The position numbers and the translations under genes were made by a program. From Paraphaeosphaeria minitans (Eukaryota; Ascomycota; Dothideomycetes; Pleosporales; Didymosphaeriaceae), in assembly GCA_015832175.1 (NCBI GenBank), contig WJXW01000002.1, forward strand, positions 2,604,001 to 2,668,000: a stretch of 64,000 nt of DNA, in the 5' to 3' direction. Shown here piece after piece: positions 49,217 to 60,276 of this stretch (positions within the stretch are counted from its first letter, which is position 1; every line of letters starts with the position of its first letter). The notes under the pieces are model-generated. The model saw only the letters and a program-made list of their open reading frames with translations. It was not told the origin of the DNA and ran no database searches.

Positions 49217-49587
49217 GTCTCTTGTGGATATGGAAGTACTCGGAACCCAAGAACCCGGTGAGCAGAAGTCGCTCGAACCGAGGCTCGCTAGAGAAACTGC
49301 GACTTGGCGTCTCGCACACTATCCCCGAAAGGGTATAAAGTACGAGGCACCGCAGGCAGTAGCTCCTTGCCCCCCGAGCTAACGTCGCGTCAAGTCTTAC
49401 ATTCGATTACCGCCAGGAATATTGAAGAACTTGTGGTAAGCGATATGGCTGGTTCATTAATCCCCTGCGCGTCCGACACGGCCATCTTGAGTGCTGGACA
49501 ACTTCTTTTCCTCCTGCGTCGATCTTCTCCTTCCCCACCTATGCTTCCTAGCCATCATCTGGAGCATCTATACGACAACATATCAAC
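49217..49587. promoter_or_regulatory. Shared divergent promoter region, Zn2Cys6 gene and RTA1-like gene
   Basis: 371 bp between the two start codons. No clear inverted CGG pair was found by eye, so binding by the neighbouring factor is only a guess. The right third is CT-rich, as in fungal core promoters. Confidence 0.4.
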
Positions 49588-50665
49588 ATGTTAAAACGAG
49601 CGCCCATCGCTGCGCGTCTCGCTCTGGCGCTCTTATGCCTCACCAGCCCCGCCTTCGCAGCCCGCGACAATACACATCCCAGCTATAATACCTGCCATAA
49701 GGTCTCACCTGAGTGCCCGGTTGCGGCGACGACATATGGTTATTATCCTGACCTTGGACCAAATGCCTTCTTCCTTGCGCTGTTCGCCACCCTCTTCGTT
49801 GCCACCTTGGCCATCGGCGTGTGGAGCAAAACCTGGACATATACGCTCGCCCTGGGAGGTGGCACGCTCCTCGAAGCATTGGGCTACCTGGGCCGCGTTA
49901 TGCAACATAGCAATCCATGGAATAAGGCGGCTTTCGAAATGCAGATTTGCTGCCTGGTGCTTGCCCCTTCGTTCGTGGCGGCTGCCATCTACTTGACCCT
50001 CAAGCATTTCGTGCTATACTTCGGCCCGAAGTACAGCCTCCTGAAGGCTAGGCTGTATCCATGGGTCTTTGTCGGCTGTGATTTCGCTTCTATCGTTCTC
50101 CAGGCCATTGGTGGAGGTGTAGCAGCCGGTGGTGGATCCTCGGACGATCTCTCCATTGTCAACGTGGGAAACAATCTTATCGTCACGGGTATTGCGTTCC
50201 AGGTCGCTACTATGACCGTTTGCGGGCTTCTCGTTGCCGTTTACCTATGGAGATACCGGAAAGCGCGTGCCGAACGCCATGCATCCAACGAGAAGAGCGA
50301 CTTCGAACTGAGTAGGGCAAATGGCCCTGTGAGCAAGAAGTTATACATATTTGGAGCCATGTTGGTGTTGGCCTACGTCACGGTGTTGATCCGTTGCATC
50401 TACCGTATTCCCGAGATGGTGGGTGGCTGGGGAAACCCGCTCATGAGGAAAGAGAAGGAGTTTCTTCTTCTGGATGGCATGTAAGTCTATATCATCACAC
50501 ACCTCTCTGTTGCATATGTTGACTTGGTGCTTTAGGATGGTTGCTATCGCATGCTTGGCCCTCACTGTCTTCCACCCCGCCTTTTTCTTTGCCCCCTTTT
50601 CTGCTTTCCGTGATGGCCAGCGCAAGTCATCTCAACACGATGTGACGCCCCAGATGTCTGAATAA
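49588..50665 (+). CDS. RTA1-like seven-helix membrane protein
   Basis: A member of the fungal RTA1/RSB1 lipid-translocating exporter family, linked in yeast to sphingoid-base export and resistance to 7-aminocholesterol. Exons 49,588-50,480 and 50,536-50,665 (55-bp intron, GTAAGT...TTTAG) give 340 aa. Order: signal-peptide-like start (LALALLCLTSPAFA), a lumenal part with Cys (CHKVSPEC), TM1 (FFLALFATLFVATLAIGVW), TM2 with EALGYLGRV, IYLTLKHFVLYFGPKYSLL, a DFASIVLQAIGGG helix typical of the family, further helices, and RCIYRIPEMVGGWGNPL before the last helix. The cytosolic tail (DGQRKSSQHDV) is short and polar. Adjacent to a divergent Zn2Cys6 gene and convergent with a ceramide synthase gene, a thematic sphingolipid link that may be chance. 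Confidence 0.88.
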
Positions 50666-51323
50666 GCTTCTGGACGAGAGGAAGAGTTAAGCTTAGCGCC
50701 GTTATTAGGACCGTCATTCTTACTCTAGATTGTTTTATTTCTCCAGTGTTACATTTCTGAACACGCTCGCAACGCCAGCCTGAGTTTAGACATATACAGA
50801 TTCCATGGACTTCGATCTCACTGAGCTTCACCGGCAATACTTCATATTATCATTCTCCAATGTACGAACGCCCCACAAGTGTTTTGAAACCTGATCGCTG
50901 CGTTCTTAGTAGAGATATATATAAAACTGTATCGTGGGTGTGGACCATTGAACACAAGGAAGCGATGTCCAGCCAGTTTCAACTTTCCATTACAATGACT
51001 TTTGCACCATGTCTTTATCAAGCATCTACTTACAACCCAAGGTTATTCCTAAGGAAGCGAAGTCCGTGCCATACAGAAAAAGCCCCAGATGTCCCTCTAT
51101 ACGCATTTCATCCTCCCAAAGCGAGTGAGCGACCCACGCCCGCACCGAAAAATTTCCGTGCCCAGAATACTAAAGGCAGCCGACCGAAAAGAAGAAAAAG
51201 ATAAGAAACGAGCGGGCTAATTTTACAGCACCTATGATCGATAGATGGTTCCAAACACCGGGTCCTTATATATAACATCAACATGGCCTCATCGATGCAT
51301 CATCTCGTATTTACTCTAGTGGA
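50666..51323. other. Convergent intergenic stretch
   Basis: Between the ends of the RTA1-like and ceramide synthase genes. A 114-codon open frame (50,860-51,204) exists but has no coding-like codon use and no recognisable domain, so I do not call it. Confidence 0.5.
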
Positions 51324-52857
51324 CTAGCTCTGTACCTTCTTCCGCTCGCGCACTCGCGACCCGATGCTCCCGGCGTCGCTCGCAGTGGTGGGTTTATCCG
51401 GTGTAGCAAGCTCCTCGCCGTTCAGGAACACCTTCGGCGTGCCGTTGGAGGCTTTGCCGTTGGCCTTCCGAGTAGGAGTCTTCTTCGCGCCCTTCTTCTC
51501 GCCTGCTTCCTCATTATCGCTCTCCTCGTAATCACTCCTGTCATCGTCCGCGGTGCTGTATCGGATGAAGCGATATGCGATCCGGCAGATGAGGAACCAC
51601 CAGAAGAGGTTAACAGCCTGGAGACTGGCGAGGAGGGCGAACGTTATGATTTGCGAGATCCAGCACTTGTACTGCTGTGTTTCCCAGTTGAGCTCGTAGG
51701 GACCGACGGTGTTGAATTCAGTGAGGATGGAGTAGAGGACGCGGAGGTTGACGTAGTGACGGAGGTAGCCCCAGACGCACATGAATACGAAGAAGTAGGG
51801 GCCAGTGATGGGCGCGTCGAGGTAGTTGAGCACTTTTGACGTCTGTCATCTGTCAGTAAGAGATTGTTGACCGTGGGATCAAATGGAACTTACAGCAAGG
51901 AAGAAGTCGGAGATGTCCATAGTGATGTAAATGGCCAGTCCCATGTATGTGAAGTGGAACCGGTAACTGCACCAGATCAAGGTCAATGTGATGATGTGAT
52001 GCGCAACGAATTCCTTGAAATCCTTGCGCGGCTTCTCCAAGCCCAGCAGGAGCACAATCATCTGCTGTGCCCAGTAGCTCGCCTGGAGCAGGTAGTATGC
52101 CTTGAAGATGGCTTCGTGCGTCTTATGCGGGAACCCCTCGTACATGGCGGTCGTGTTGAAATACCACACGGGTGTCCGGCTCATGACGTATAGCCCGAAA
52201 GGACCATAGACGGCAAAATACATGGCTGTGTAGAACTGCTCCATGAACCTGGCCTGCTTGGCGCGAGACTTGATACCAAAACGAATGGCAAGTGGTCGGA
52301 TGAATCGCTGCATGAGGAACTCGCGCGTGAAAGAGAAAACGATGGTGTAGAATGCAACAAAGGCAAAGTCGCGTGTGCCTTTGCCATACTGGACGGGTGT
52401 GGTGGGGTCTACGCCCTGTTCTCGCGGAAGCGGATAGGAGAGGAAGAGGGCGGCAGCGATGGGGTTTTTAGGCGACGGGTTGACGAGGTAGAGCGAGACG
52501 ATGGCAAGGGCCAGCGTGAGGGGACCGACCCAGGTGTGCCGCATACAAATACGCTTGTACTTGGAGAGCGCACGGCGTACAGAGCGACGCTTCGAACGGC
52601 GCCCGGATTTCTCGCGCTGTGCATAGTCAGCACCTTAATTATACCATGACGATAGCTGCACATACAGTTGGCTCTGTCGGAGTCGCGGGCGGACTCCCTA
52701 GCGTCGCGAACGCAGGCACACTCGTGTCTCCCGGCAGCTCAGCTCCTAGTCCGCTGCTTTTTCGCCGCCGGACGTTCCCTTTCCTGCCTGACCGACTCTC
52801 CTTCTTTGACTGCTCCGTCTGCAGCGGTGGGAAAGGCTCGACGTCGCGGGAAGCCAT
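51324..52857 (-). CDS. LAG1: Ceramide synthase, LAG1/LAC1 family (TLC domain)
   Basis: Joins a fatty acyl-CoA to a sphingoid base in the ER membrane. Exons 52,857-52,666, 52,616-51,894 and 51,842-51,324 (introns 49 and 51 bp) give 477 aa. A basic N-terminal region (KSGRRSKRRSVRR) is followed by the TLC domain with the Lag motif HHIITLTLIWCSYRFHFTYM (His at about 270-271) and ITMDISDFFLA; the second intron falls right after this FFLA. The C-terminus is acidic, then Lys-rich (SDNEEAGEKKGAKKT), without a KKXX end. An in-frame ATG at 52,929 would add 24 residues; the inner ATG has the stronger context (AAGATGGC). Fungal genomes usually hold two paralogs; which one this is cannot be told. Confidence 0.92.
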
Positions 52858-53492
52858 CTTGATGCGCGCAAATTCGGGTGGGAGAGGAGAATACGAAGCT
52901 CTGCGGGCAGCTGGGGCGGAGGTAAGCATTTTGGGCTAGGAAAGGAGCGAACACGCCAAGCACGTGAAAGCGCTCGGTGATTGGCTGCAGGGCTCGTGGG
53001 GTTCGACGTCGAATCTGATGCGAAATTGGATGCGACGTAACATCATTCATATAAATATCTGCATTTGTACATGTTCCGATAGACTATACCCGACAGCACT
53101 GCTTGCCTGATGTTGATTCTCGTCCATACCGGAAAGCGAGGGCGCCGCTCCTACACTGATTTGCCCGTTCGTCTTGTGCAGGTGGGCCTACACAGACCCC
53201 CTTCCCCTGAAGCGAGGTGCTCGGAAACTCTACACTATCATTGGTCGACCAGACGAGCAGGTGTCGGGCACCGCGAGCGCCTGTCCTCAGAATGTTCGCA
53301 AAGTATCTCCAGTTCGCTTCTGGCTTGTAACAACGTCTCTGTGCCAGACCTGCGCATGGAATCATCCCTAGTCGTTCATATCAGACTATCAACATCCTCG
53401 AACATGGCCTTCGCTTTATGCTGGGAATACCCTCTTTCCGCCAATTCATAACATCGACCGCTCGGATTGTGCTACGAGACAGCGCACTGAGA
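52858..53492. other. Intergenic stretch
   Basis: Upstream region of the ceramide synthase gene and downstream flank of the RIP-type pseudogene. Overlapping short open frames on both strands, none credible. Confidence 0.5.
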
Positions 53493-54843
53493 CTACCACC
53501 GTGATCTAGTCCCTCCCGAACTTCTACCGTGCTTAGCCACCTTCTTTGGAACCTCCGCCTCCTCCGAGTCTTCGATCGCTTTCCTCTTCTTCCCCAACTC
53601 TGCCAGTATCTTCTTCAGCTCAATGTCCTTATCCTTGTCCGGATACATCTCCAGAGCCTTAAAACAATAGACGTTGATTGCATTGCTGGGTACCTACTCG
53701 TGACCACTTGGAATTTCCTCCACTGCCTAGATGTTGTACTCTTCGGGTACTTCCATGAAGGAAATGGCTGCCTCCAGAACAATATTGAAATAGTTGGCTT
53801 GCTCCTCTTTAGTGAACGGAAGGTGGATCGCTTCCTCCAAGCCCTTTGGGACGCTCCCGTAACGATATTGGCCTGCGATCGATTGCAATGCATCTTTGAC
53901 GAATTCGGTATCGTTCAGTTCGTGACCGTACTTGATGTTTGCTTCGAAACCCAGATTCCAACCGATTTTCTTTGGCATCATCTTGCTCGGAATTCCACGA
54001 ACGTGTACAAGTCTCTACTCGGCCATATCAAACCACGGGACCACTAGAACTTGGTGGTGCTTCCCAGCTTCATCATGCTAGGCTTTGATCAGATCGCAGG
54101 TCTTGAGTTTTTCTTTAGGTGAAGGATAAATGGAGACGCGCTGGGACGCCATGTCGAGTACCTTGTTTGGGGCAGCGGGGAACCTGCAACCTTCATTGTA
54201 GGCAATGCCCAATTCCTCGGGATGTTCACCGTGATATTCAAGCACCAGATCACAGATCCGATGTAGAACTTGAGCGGCGGTTGTCTCTGTGCGACCCTTT
54301 TACGAATTGCCGGTATGCTCGTCGAGAAACTGAGCCAACACCTTCAAGTCCCACTCGGGCCTATCGCGTTCAAAAAACCACCACTCGTCAAGATTAGGGG
54401 AGTCAAGAAGCAGCGCAGAACAGCAATTTCTAGTGTTCCAGAACATGGCATGATGACTAGAGCTGTAGCGGTGTACCTGTTCACAGTCAGCTCAACTTTG
54501 TTCGGACGATCGGGAAGTCATGAAATAAATATCCATAGAATAGATTGCACGCGTCTCCCAGAGCGCCGCAAACCTTCTTCAGAGCCATGCAGTACTTCTA
54601 ACACGAGTCCTTGAGCGACTTGATTTCGAATTGTTGAGATTGTAGACATACCTGAGGATGTGAACGAGCAATTGATGCTCCTGGGTTCTCTCGTTGGCTT
54701 AATTCCGCGACGTCAGAGCGGTGCTGAGCTTATCCGTTCTAAGCTTCCCATTTATGGCAACTGCGTCCAGGACATCGTCATGGAAGGTGCGATCGGGAGC
54801 TTGTGGTCGCGTATCCGCATCGGAAGACGGCAACGTCGCCATG
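53493..54843 (-). pseudogene. Unrecognised gene with seven CAR-to-TAR type stops
   Basis: One frame reads like a protein from ATG 54,843 (MATLPSSDADTRPQ) to 53,493. It includes FFERDRPEWDLKVLAQFLDE, YHGEHPEELGIAYNEGC, MPKKIGWNLGFEANIKYG and KGLEEAIHLPFTKEEQANYF, and a Lys-rich tail (KKILAELGKRKAIEDSEE). It is broken by TAA or TAG at 54,699, 54,598, 54,300, 54,078, 54,015, 53,727 and 53,694 (left base of each). Each sits where CAA or CAG (Gln) would fit, i.e. a C-to-T change in CpA, the RIP signature. A short intron near 54,645 and a less certain change of frame near 54,500 are needed. I do not recognise the family. RIP acts on duplicated DNA, so an intact paralog may exist elsewhere. Confidence 0.7.
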
Positions 54844-55043
54844 GCTCCGTTGACGGCTTATCACACTTGTTGGACGCTGTCGTGATTGGGCGTAAAATCA
54901 CATGCGTAGAGAAATGCACGGGTAGAGGTGAGTGCGTGGAAAAATGAACCAAGCATGGACGGAAGTCGAGTCTGCTGCTTGCTGCGCTAGCTCAAAGTGA
55001 AGTATCTATAAGAAAGGGAAGAAACGGCCATGCAACGATCACA

Positions 55044-57055
55044 TCATCCCACTTCCTTAAGCGGACTGCCTGGTAGAACACCGTTACCCTTTTTCTGTAA
55101 TCCCTCGACGAAACTGACATATATCTCGTCGGATGCGGATGCTTTGACCTGCTCCCGCCCATTAGCACGTATCTCGATCCTAAGCTTTGGCTCAGCTACA
55201 GCAGTACCAGCGCTTCTAGCAGTTCCAGTGCTGTCCATGCTTGCTCTGCGCGACAATATACCCTGCTGCCTCAACAAGCCCTTGATACCGCCTGCTTTGC
55301 GCAGAGGTAGCTCGCCCTTGCCCGCTGTTGCCATAAAGAGTAGGTACTTCAGATTTGGTAAAGTCTGTCGGATATCGAGAGGTTTGATACCTATGTTGTT
55401 GGACATAATCTCAATGTTCTTGTTCAGGAGGAAGACACCGTACTCGAAACGGTAGCGCACTACGCCTTTCATGAAAAGTGGGTAGGTACGGGGTCCAGGG
55501 TGATTGGCGGTACTCATAGCGAGAGGGTCTTCAATGGTCGAGTTTGATCCACTGGCATTGATAGGGTATGGTAGCAGCATATCAAAGTATAGTGAAAGAA
55601 GCGAAACCATTTCCGCAACATAACCCAGTGCCGCGGAGGTCACATCTTCTTCAGCGTCTTCGAGTTCGGAATTCGGTAGCGTAAGCCCACGGATCGTGAA
55701 CAACAACGCCTTTCCCTTGACGGGCTCAATGGGATATACAATCTGAAGGTCCTCGCATAATCTTCTTCGCTGTCCAGCGATCTCGTCTTGTACATGCACG
55801 TTGGACCCTTTTAGCTCTGCATGCTCTGCCCTTTCTTTTTCCATTTCTTGTTCCTTTTCAGACTGTGACGTTCCAGCGTGCTGCATGCACTCTCTTCGAC
55901 GTTGAGTGTTGGTTTTCTTTTCCTCCACCCTTCGCCGCGCAGCCTCAACCCGGCGTCTCTCAGCGATCACAGCAGCCTCGACTGTCTTTGTCCGCTCTTC
56001 AGCCTCCGGCACTTGCTCCACAGAGTCGATTGCTGTTCGGTTCTCGTGCAGTATAACTTCTATTTCTTCCGCCAAACGATCTCGTGTCGTCAAGGCATCT
56101 TGAATGCATTCGTCCAGCGTGTTCAGCCGCATAATGGCGTCATACGAAGAGCTCGGGAGTATTCCCTCTGAAGTTCCCTTTGGCGGCGCAAGGTTGTTAA
56201 CGCAAAGCTGGTCGGCGAGTGGCATGTCGGTGAAGCTGGTGTAGATGCCGTCCGTCATATGAAATAGGATGCAGTTGTGCGGTAAGGCATGTCCGAAGTT
56301 GCCTAGAGTCTTTCCGATGAATTGAAGCGACCCCAGGTGAGCCGTAAGCTGTACCAGGTGGTGCCAGTTGTCCGGGTGGTGCTTTGCCCACACGTTCACG
56401 GTGAGCTTGTCCAGTCGCGTGACACTGGGACCGGACGATGAAAGATTGAAGAAACGGAAGTTGGGATTCATAGCCCTCTTAGCGACCTCGGAGATGTATA
56501 CGGGTTCCTCCTGGCCGTCCATGTGTATCGTGAAGAAAGTGTCGGCCATGCGGCTGTCGGTGATGTCCTCCAGCTTCTTTTGCCTGGTCAAGGGGTTCGC
56601 GGCCATCCACTCCAAGGTGCTCCTCCTACGGAGCCCTCTCGTCATGCCGGGCCTCTTTGGTTTCTCGGGCGATGAGCGCTGAGAGGTCTCCTTGTTGCCG
56701 TGGCATTTGAGATCGCTCGAGGATCGTGAATGATTCAGGCCTCTGCTCTCGTGCAAGGCCAACTTCTTGGTGGGCGATTTGAGAGTGCTTGGTATCGCAT
56801 CGTCATCAATGGTCTTGCCACGGGGCCGCGAAGGTGTGGGGACAAGGGTGAGGTTGCGGACAGTGATGCCCTGGAGGTGCCTGAGCTTCCGGTTCTGGGC
56901 GTGGTCAGCTCTGGTGCAGAAGGCGATGGAAAATCTCCTACGTATGGAAGCAGCCAAGGCCGTTCACGCGCATCCGACGGGGACTTGGGCTCATCGGCCA
57001 GGGCCTGTTCGCTGCCAGCCATGCTGCTGTACAGCCGGTCGTGGGGTGCGGACAT
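55044..57055 (-). CDS. VPS38: VPS38/UVRAG-like subunit of PI3-kinase complex II
   Basis: A partner of Vps34-Vps15-Vps30 on endosomes, needed for PI3P-dependent vacuolar sorting. Exon 1 (57,055-56,942) and exon 2 (56,894-55,044) are joined by a 47-bp intron (GTAGGA...GCTGAC...CAG) that restores the reading RPWLLPY then NRKLRHLQGITVRNL, giving 654 aa. A C2-like region (about 150-270, with FFTIHMDGQEEPVYISEVA) is followed by a Glu/Arg-rich coiled coil (about 300-420) and the UVRAG/Atg14 C-terminal domain: LQIVYPIEPVKGKALLFTIRG, ALGYVAEMVSLLSLYFD, RYRFEYGVFLLNKNIE, DIRQTLPNLKYLLFM. The N-terminal Cys pairs of Atg14 are absent, which favours VPS38. A later Met at 57,022 is an alternative start. 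Divergent from mL67. Confidence 0.85.
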
Positions 57056-57416
57056 GTCGAGGGACGCCGCAGCGGCAGAGCGAGCGCGCTACCTACCTAC
57101 CTACCTACTCGGCAAGGTCCGCGAGAAACATAACACAGTGGATGGGTGTGAGACAGACTTGCGGCAGCCTGCACGCCATGCTTTTCAATCCACCGAAGCG
57201 TAGAATGAGCAGACGCGATAGATATGGCCGTGGTCTGGTTGTTACTGCTGCCTCGGCGCGGTGCACCTGCCTACCCTACCGGTACGTACCTGCCTACTCG
57301 TATGCGGAAGCGCGCCACTGGCCCGTGCCTCTGTTGAACTTCGAAAGTTTTGCGACGCCGACACGCCCATTCGACCTCGCAGCGCCCCATTGCCATCGCC
57401 AGCCCGCCCCGTCACG
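57056..57416. promoter_or_regulatory. Divergent promoter region with (CTAC)5 microsatellite
   Basis: 361 bp between the VPS38-like and mL67 starts. It contains CTAC repeated five times at 57,089-57,108 and further loose CTACC copies near 57,270-57,300. No specific binding site is claimed. Confidence 0.45.
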
Positions 57417-58995
57417 ATGCCGCGTAACCTGGCCAGGCTGCGCTTCAGGGCGCCGAAGCCGCTGCGGCCGCTCAACATCGCCCGCATCCAGCCCGAAGAC
57501 CACACCACCCTGCATCAGAGGCTCCGCGCGCATGCCATCGACCTCTCCAAGCCCCAGACACCCCTGAGCCTGCAGGTCGTAGTCAATCCGAAATGGAAGC
57601 AGCAGCCTGGCAAGAAGCCTTTTCGCATGTCCTATAAGCCGCACACAGTGAGGGACCTGATTGACGCTGAAGCTGCGGCGAAGCATGGTCAGATCATCTA
57701 CGTCTTCGCCAACGTCAAGACAAACCAGGTCATCTACTCGCTGAATGAGCTGCTCGATGTATGACACCGATGTCATCCATTGCTTGTGTGTTTGTGCTAA
57801 TGGTTCACAGCAATATCACCTCGATCAGCTCCCATTCATCGGCAAGCACTCCAAGCCAGCCACTATCCGACCCGACGAATGGACACCTCATTGCGTCATC
57901 ACCTTCCCCATCGCCGAACAAGGTCTTCAGGCTTTCCGCAAGCTTCGTGAATTCCGCCACCTGCACGAAACATCCTGGGAGAAGACAAACCCAGAATGGA
58001 TCAGGTTGACACCCCACCAAAGAATGCGAAAGATCATGGACCAGGTGGCAAACACTAGTGCAGATCTGGCGGAAGTGCTGAGCATTCAGCAGCGACAGTC
58101 AGTTGAGATGCGGAAGAAGGCTATAGAGCACGAAAAAAGGTCACTCCGCCTGATGAAGACGATGTGGGCCGAGGCTGAGGCACTGGCCATGGACGACAGG
58201 GACGCCAGCAATCCCATGTGGCTGGAGCAACAGATCAGGAACATTGAATGGCAATTTGGGACTAAACGCAACCGCGACGAGGCGGACACGAAGCGGCTTC
58301 AGCATGCGAAAGAGGGCCACGAGGTCCGCTTGCGAAGGGTCCTGCGCGCACGGAAGTACATGGCAAAGCTGAAGGCGATCGAGGACACCGCAGAGTTCAT
58401 GGACATGCAGAAGGAACATGCTTCAAAAGCTGCACCGGCCACTGGCGTCGATGCCGAGGCAAAGCTGAAAACATTAAGAAAAGAGCTTGCGCTCGAAAGG
58501 GGCTTGATAGAGGTTTTGGATCGATCACAAGAGGACGCTGCGGAAACAATGGGTGCAAAGGAGGCCGAGATTACCCAGTTGGAGGACGCTCTCGTCACCA
58601 GTTTACAAGCCGAAGCACGAGACCATCCTGTGACTCGCTCCATCCTACCCACCAATTTCAAGAAACAACACCCGCAGCCCTTTACCATGGATGTAGAGAT
58701 CAAGTGGGCAGATCTGCGCAATGCCGAATGTGCCCTAGGCAAGTGGCCTGCTTCGGTCGTCCACGACACTCTTGTCCTACGGAGTTCAAGGCAAGACGTC
58801 GAATTCTTGAACCCGGAACAGTACAAGGTTACCGTCAAGGATGATGTCCAGACAATGCTCAAGAGCCTAGAGAGACAGGCTTTGGAGGCACAGGGGTTGT
58901 ATGAGGAGCCTGTAGCAGAACCGGCAACGGACAAGACAGGAGTATGGAAATACATTCCAGAGGCGAAGAATCTGTTTAAGCGCGCTGAAGCTTAG
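57417..58995 (+). CDS. MHR1: Mitochondrial large-ribosome protein mL67 / MHR1 family
   Basis: In yeast this protein is a mitoribosome large-subunit protein (mL67) and is also reported in mtDNA recombination. Exons 57,417-57,758 and 57,811-58,995 (52-bp intron, GTATGA, CTAAT branch, CACAG) give 508 aa. The N-terminus is basic and Arg-rich (MPRNLARLRFRAPKPLR), fitting mitochondrial import. The family core spans about 80-190: IIYVFANVKTNQVIYSLNE, QLPFIGKHSKPATIRPDEW, then TFPIAEQGLQAFRKLREFRH. The C-terminal 300 residues are largely helical, charged and coiled-coil-like (EKRSLRLMKTMWAEAEALAM and onward), making the protein about twice the length of the yeast one, as in other filamentous fungi. 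The last gene before the right repeat block. Confidence 0.88.
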
Positions 58996-59499
58996 AACGG
59001 CGGGTGTAAAGACGATGTTGGTATATGTACTATATTCTCCGACCGGGTAGTCAGTGTACAGTTCACGTAGATTTCAATATGGATACAAACAACGGCAGTT
59101 TCGCTCCAAATGTATCACGCACATGGAAGCATGAATAGATGATTAGCCCTAAGTCCTAAACCTCTATTAACGTGTCTGGCGTGCAAGGACTCTTTCATCA
59201 TTTCACTCTTACCTGGTCTGTGTGAGGGTCCTTTCACCTTTTCACCCTTACTTTACCTTCATTCGGCCATTGACCCATGCTATAGGTCTATGCGTAAATA
59301 GTAGCTTAGCACTACTCTAGCATAGAGGTAATGTTGAATCGGAGCACTGGAAGCTTAAAATAGTTGTGAACAATTAGATAGGATAAGTTGAGATTTGGCT
59401 AATCGCTGTGTAAAAGGACCTCGCTTAAAAGTCGCCTTTAAATACAAATAAAATAGCGTAGGCTAGCGCCTTACGTGTTCGCTACTTAGAGCCTTTATG
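58996..59499. other. Gene-free transition to the right repeat block
   Basis: 3' flank of mL67, drifting to AT-rich sequence from about 59,280. TGTGAGGGTCCTTTCACC-like imperfect doublets occur at 59,187-59,250. No gene. Confidence 0.45.
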
Positions 59500-59857
59500 T
59501 GTTAAGATCTGAAGTGCAGGTCACTTGGACCACACATGTAACTATTTCGTGTAGCAGCGCGTGCGGCGTCATCAGTGTCACGTGACCTGATCAGTGTGAT
59601 TAGTGGCCTTGGCACACTGAGCACACTGAGCAGACTGAGCAGACCGCAGCACTAATCACTAAGCATGTGATGGGCTGGGGCTATGCCCCAGCCTTTGGAA
59701 GGATCTTGAGGAAAGGAACCGCCCTAAAGAAGTGGACCCACTAAGGAAAACTCTTCTTATAAGCTGCACACCCCCCTATAGAGACTTAATACCTAGAATT
59801 TATTCTTTATATTTAGCACTTACAGTTCTGTTTACTCTTTAAAGGTAGCCTATAATA
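59500..59857 (+). repeat. Probable LTR of an unclassified retrotransposon, left half not RIPped
   Basis: Starts TGTTAAGATC and seems to end TATAATA (a TA form of CA). The left part (to about 59,760) has normal composition with many CpA/TpG; the right part is AT-rich. Inside are a 9-bp tandem repeat (GCACACTGA type, three and a half units, 59,612-59,646) and a perfect hairpin. The part after it (59,858-60,090) would be internal sequence, cut off by Gypsy-B. No second LTR is in the window. Confidence 0.45.
59673..59693. repeat. Perfect hairpin, 9-bp arms
   Basis: GGCTGGGGC, loop TAT, GCCCCAGCC. It lies within the probable LTR and is the most GC-rich structure in the region. Confidence 0.75.
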
Positions 59858-60090
59858 TTAAATTCTAGGTCTTCTAGAAAAGAGTTGTTTAAAGGAATAA
59901 AGAAACGTAATAGAGTCTAGAATAACCTACTAATAAATACCTTTAATATTACTAAGTTAGTAGAATAACTATAAACCTTAATTACTACTAAAGACAAAGA
60001 CTACTCTACTATATAAATACTATAACTCTAGAATAAAGAGCTGCGTAAGCTCTTTATACGCTAATAGGCCTATAATAACACTACTCTAGG
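59858..60090 (+). other. AT-rich remnant between the probable LTR and Gypsy-B
   Basis: RIP-type sequence, possibly the truncated gag start of the element whose LTR lies at 59,500. No open frame. Confidence 0.4.
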
Positions 60091-60276
60091 TGTAAGGTCT
60101 GGTTATAGGCAATAGTACTTACTTTACACTAGGAAGAACAGTGAAAGGATAACTCTAGTAATATTAATAGAATAATACTTATCTTATATAGAGTTAGTGC
60201 GTAGTGTAGGTTTTATACAGCTAGCTTACTTAGTGCATAGACTCTCTATAAGGCCTTAGCGCTAGATACTATAACA
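60091..60276 (-). repeat. Gypsy-B 3' LTR (reverse)
   Basis: 186 bp, the same length as the other Gypsy-B LTRs, in reverse orientation. The inner side continues into the CTGCAGTATACTATAGC stretch shared by all Gypsy-B 3' ends. Confidence 0.88.

Noticed and set aside
50860..51204. 114-codon open frame after the RTA1-like gene
   Set aside because: Mixed codon use, no domain, and it sits in a convergent 3' gap.
53110..53451. 113-codon open frame right of the ceramide synthase
   Set aside because: Overlapped by equally long frames on the other strand, with no recognisable domain.
54660..54947. 95-codon plus-strand open frame
   Set aside because: It overlaps, antisense, the N-terminal part of the decayed gene at 53,493-54,843, whose frame is more protein-like.
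59673..59693. Rho-independent terminator
   Set aside because: The hairpin has no T-run, and the DNA is eukaryotic; it lies in an LTR-like sequence.
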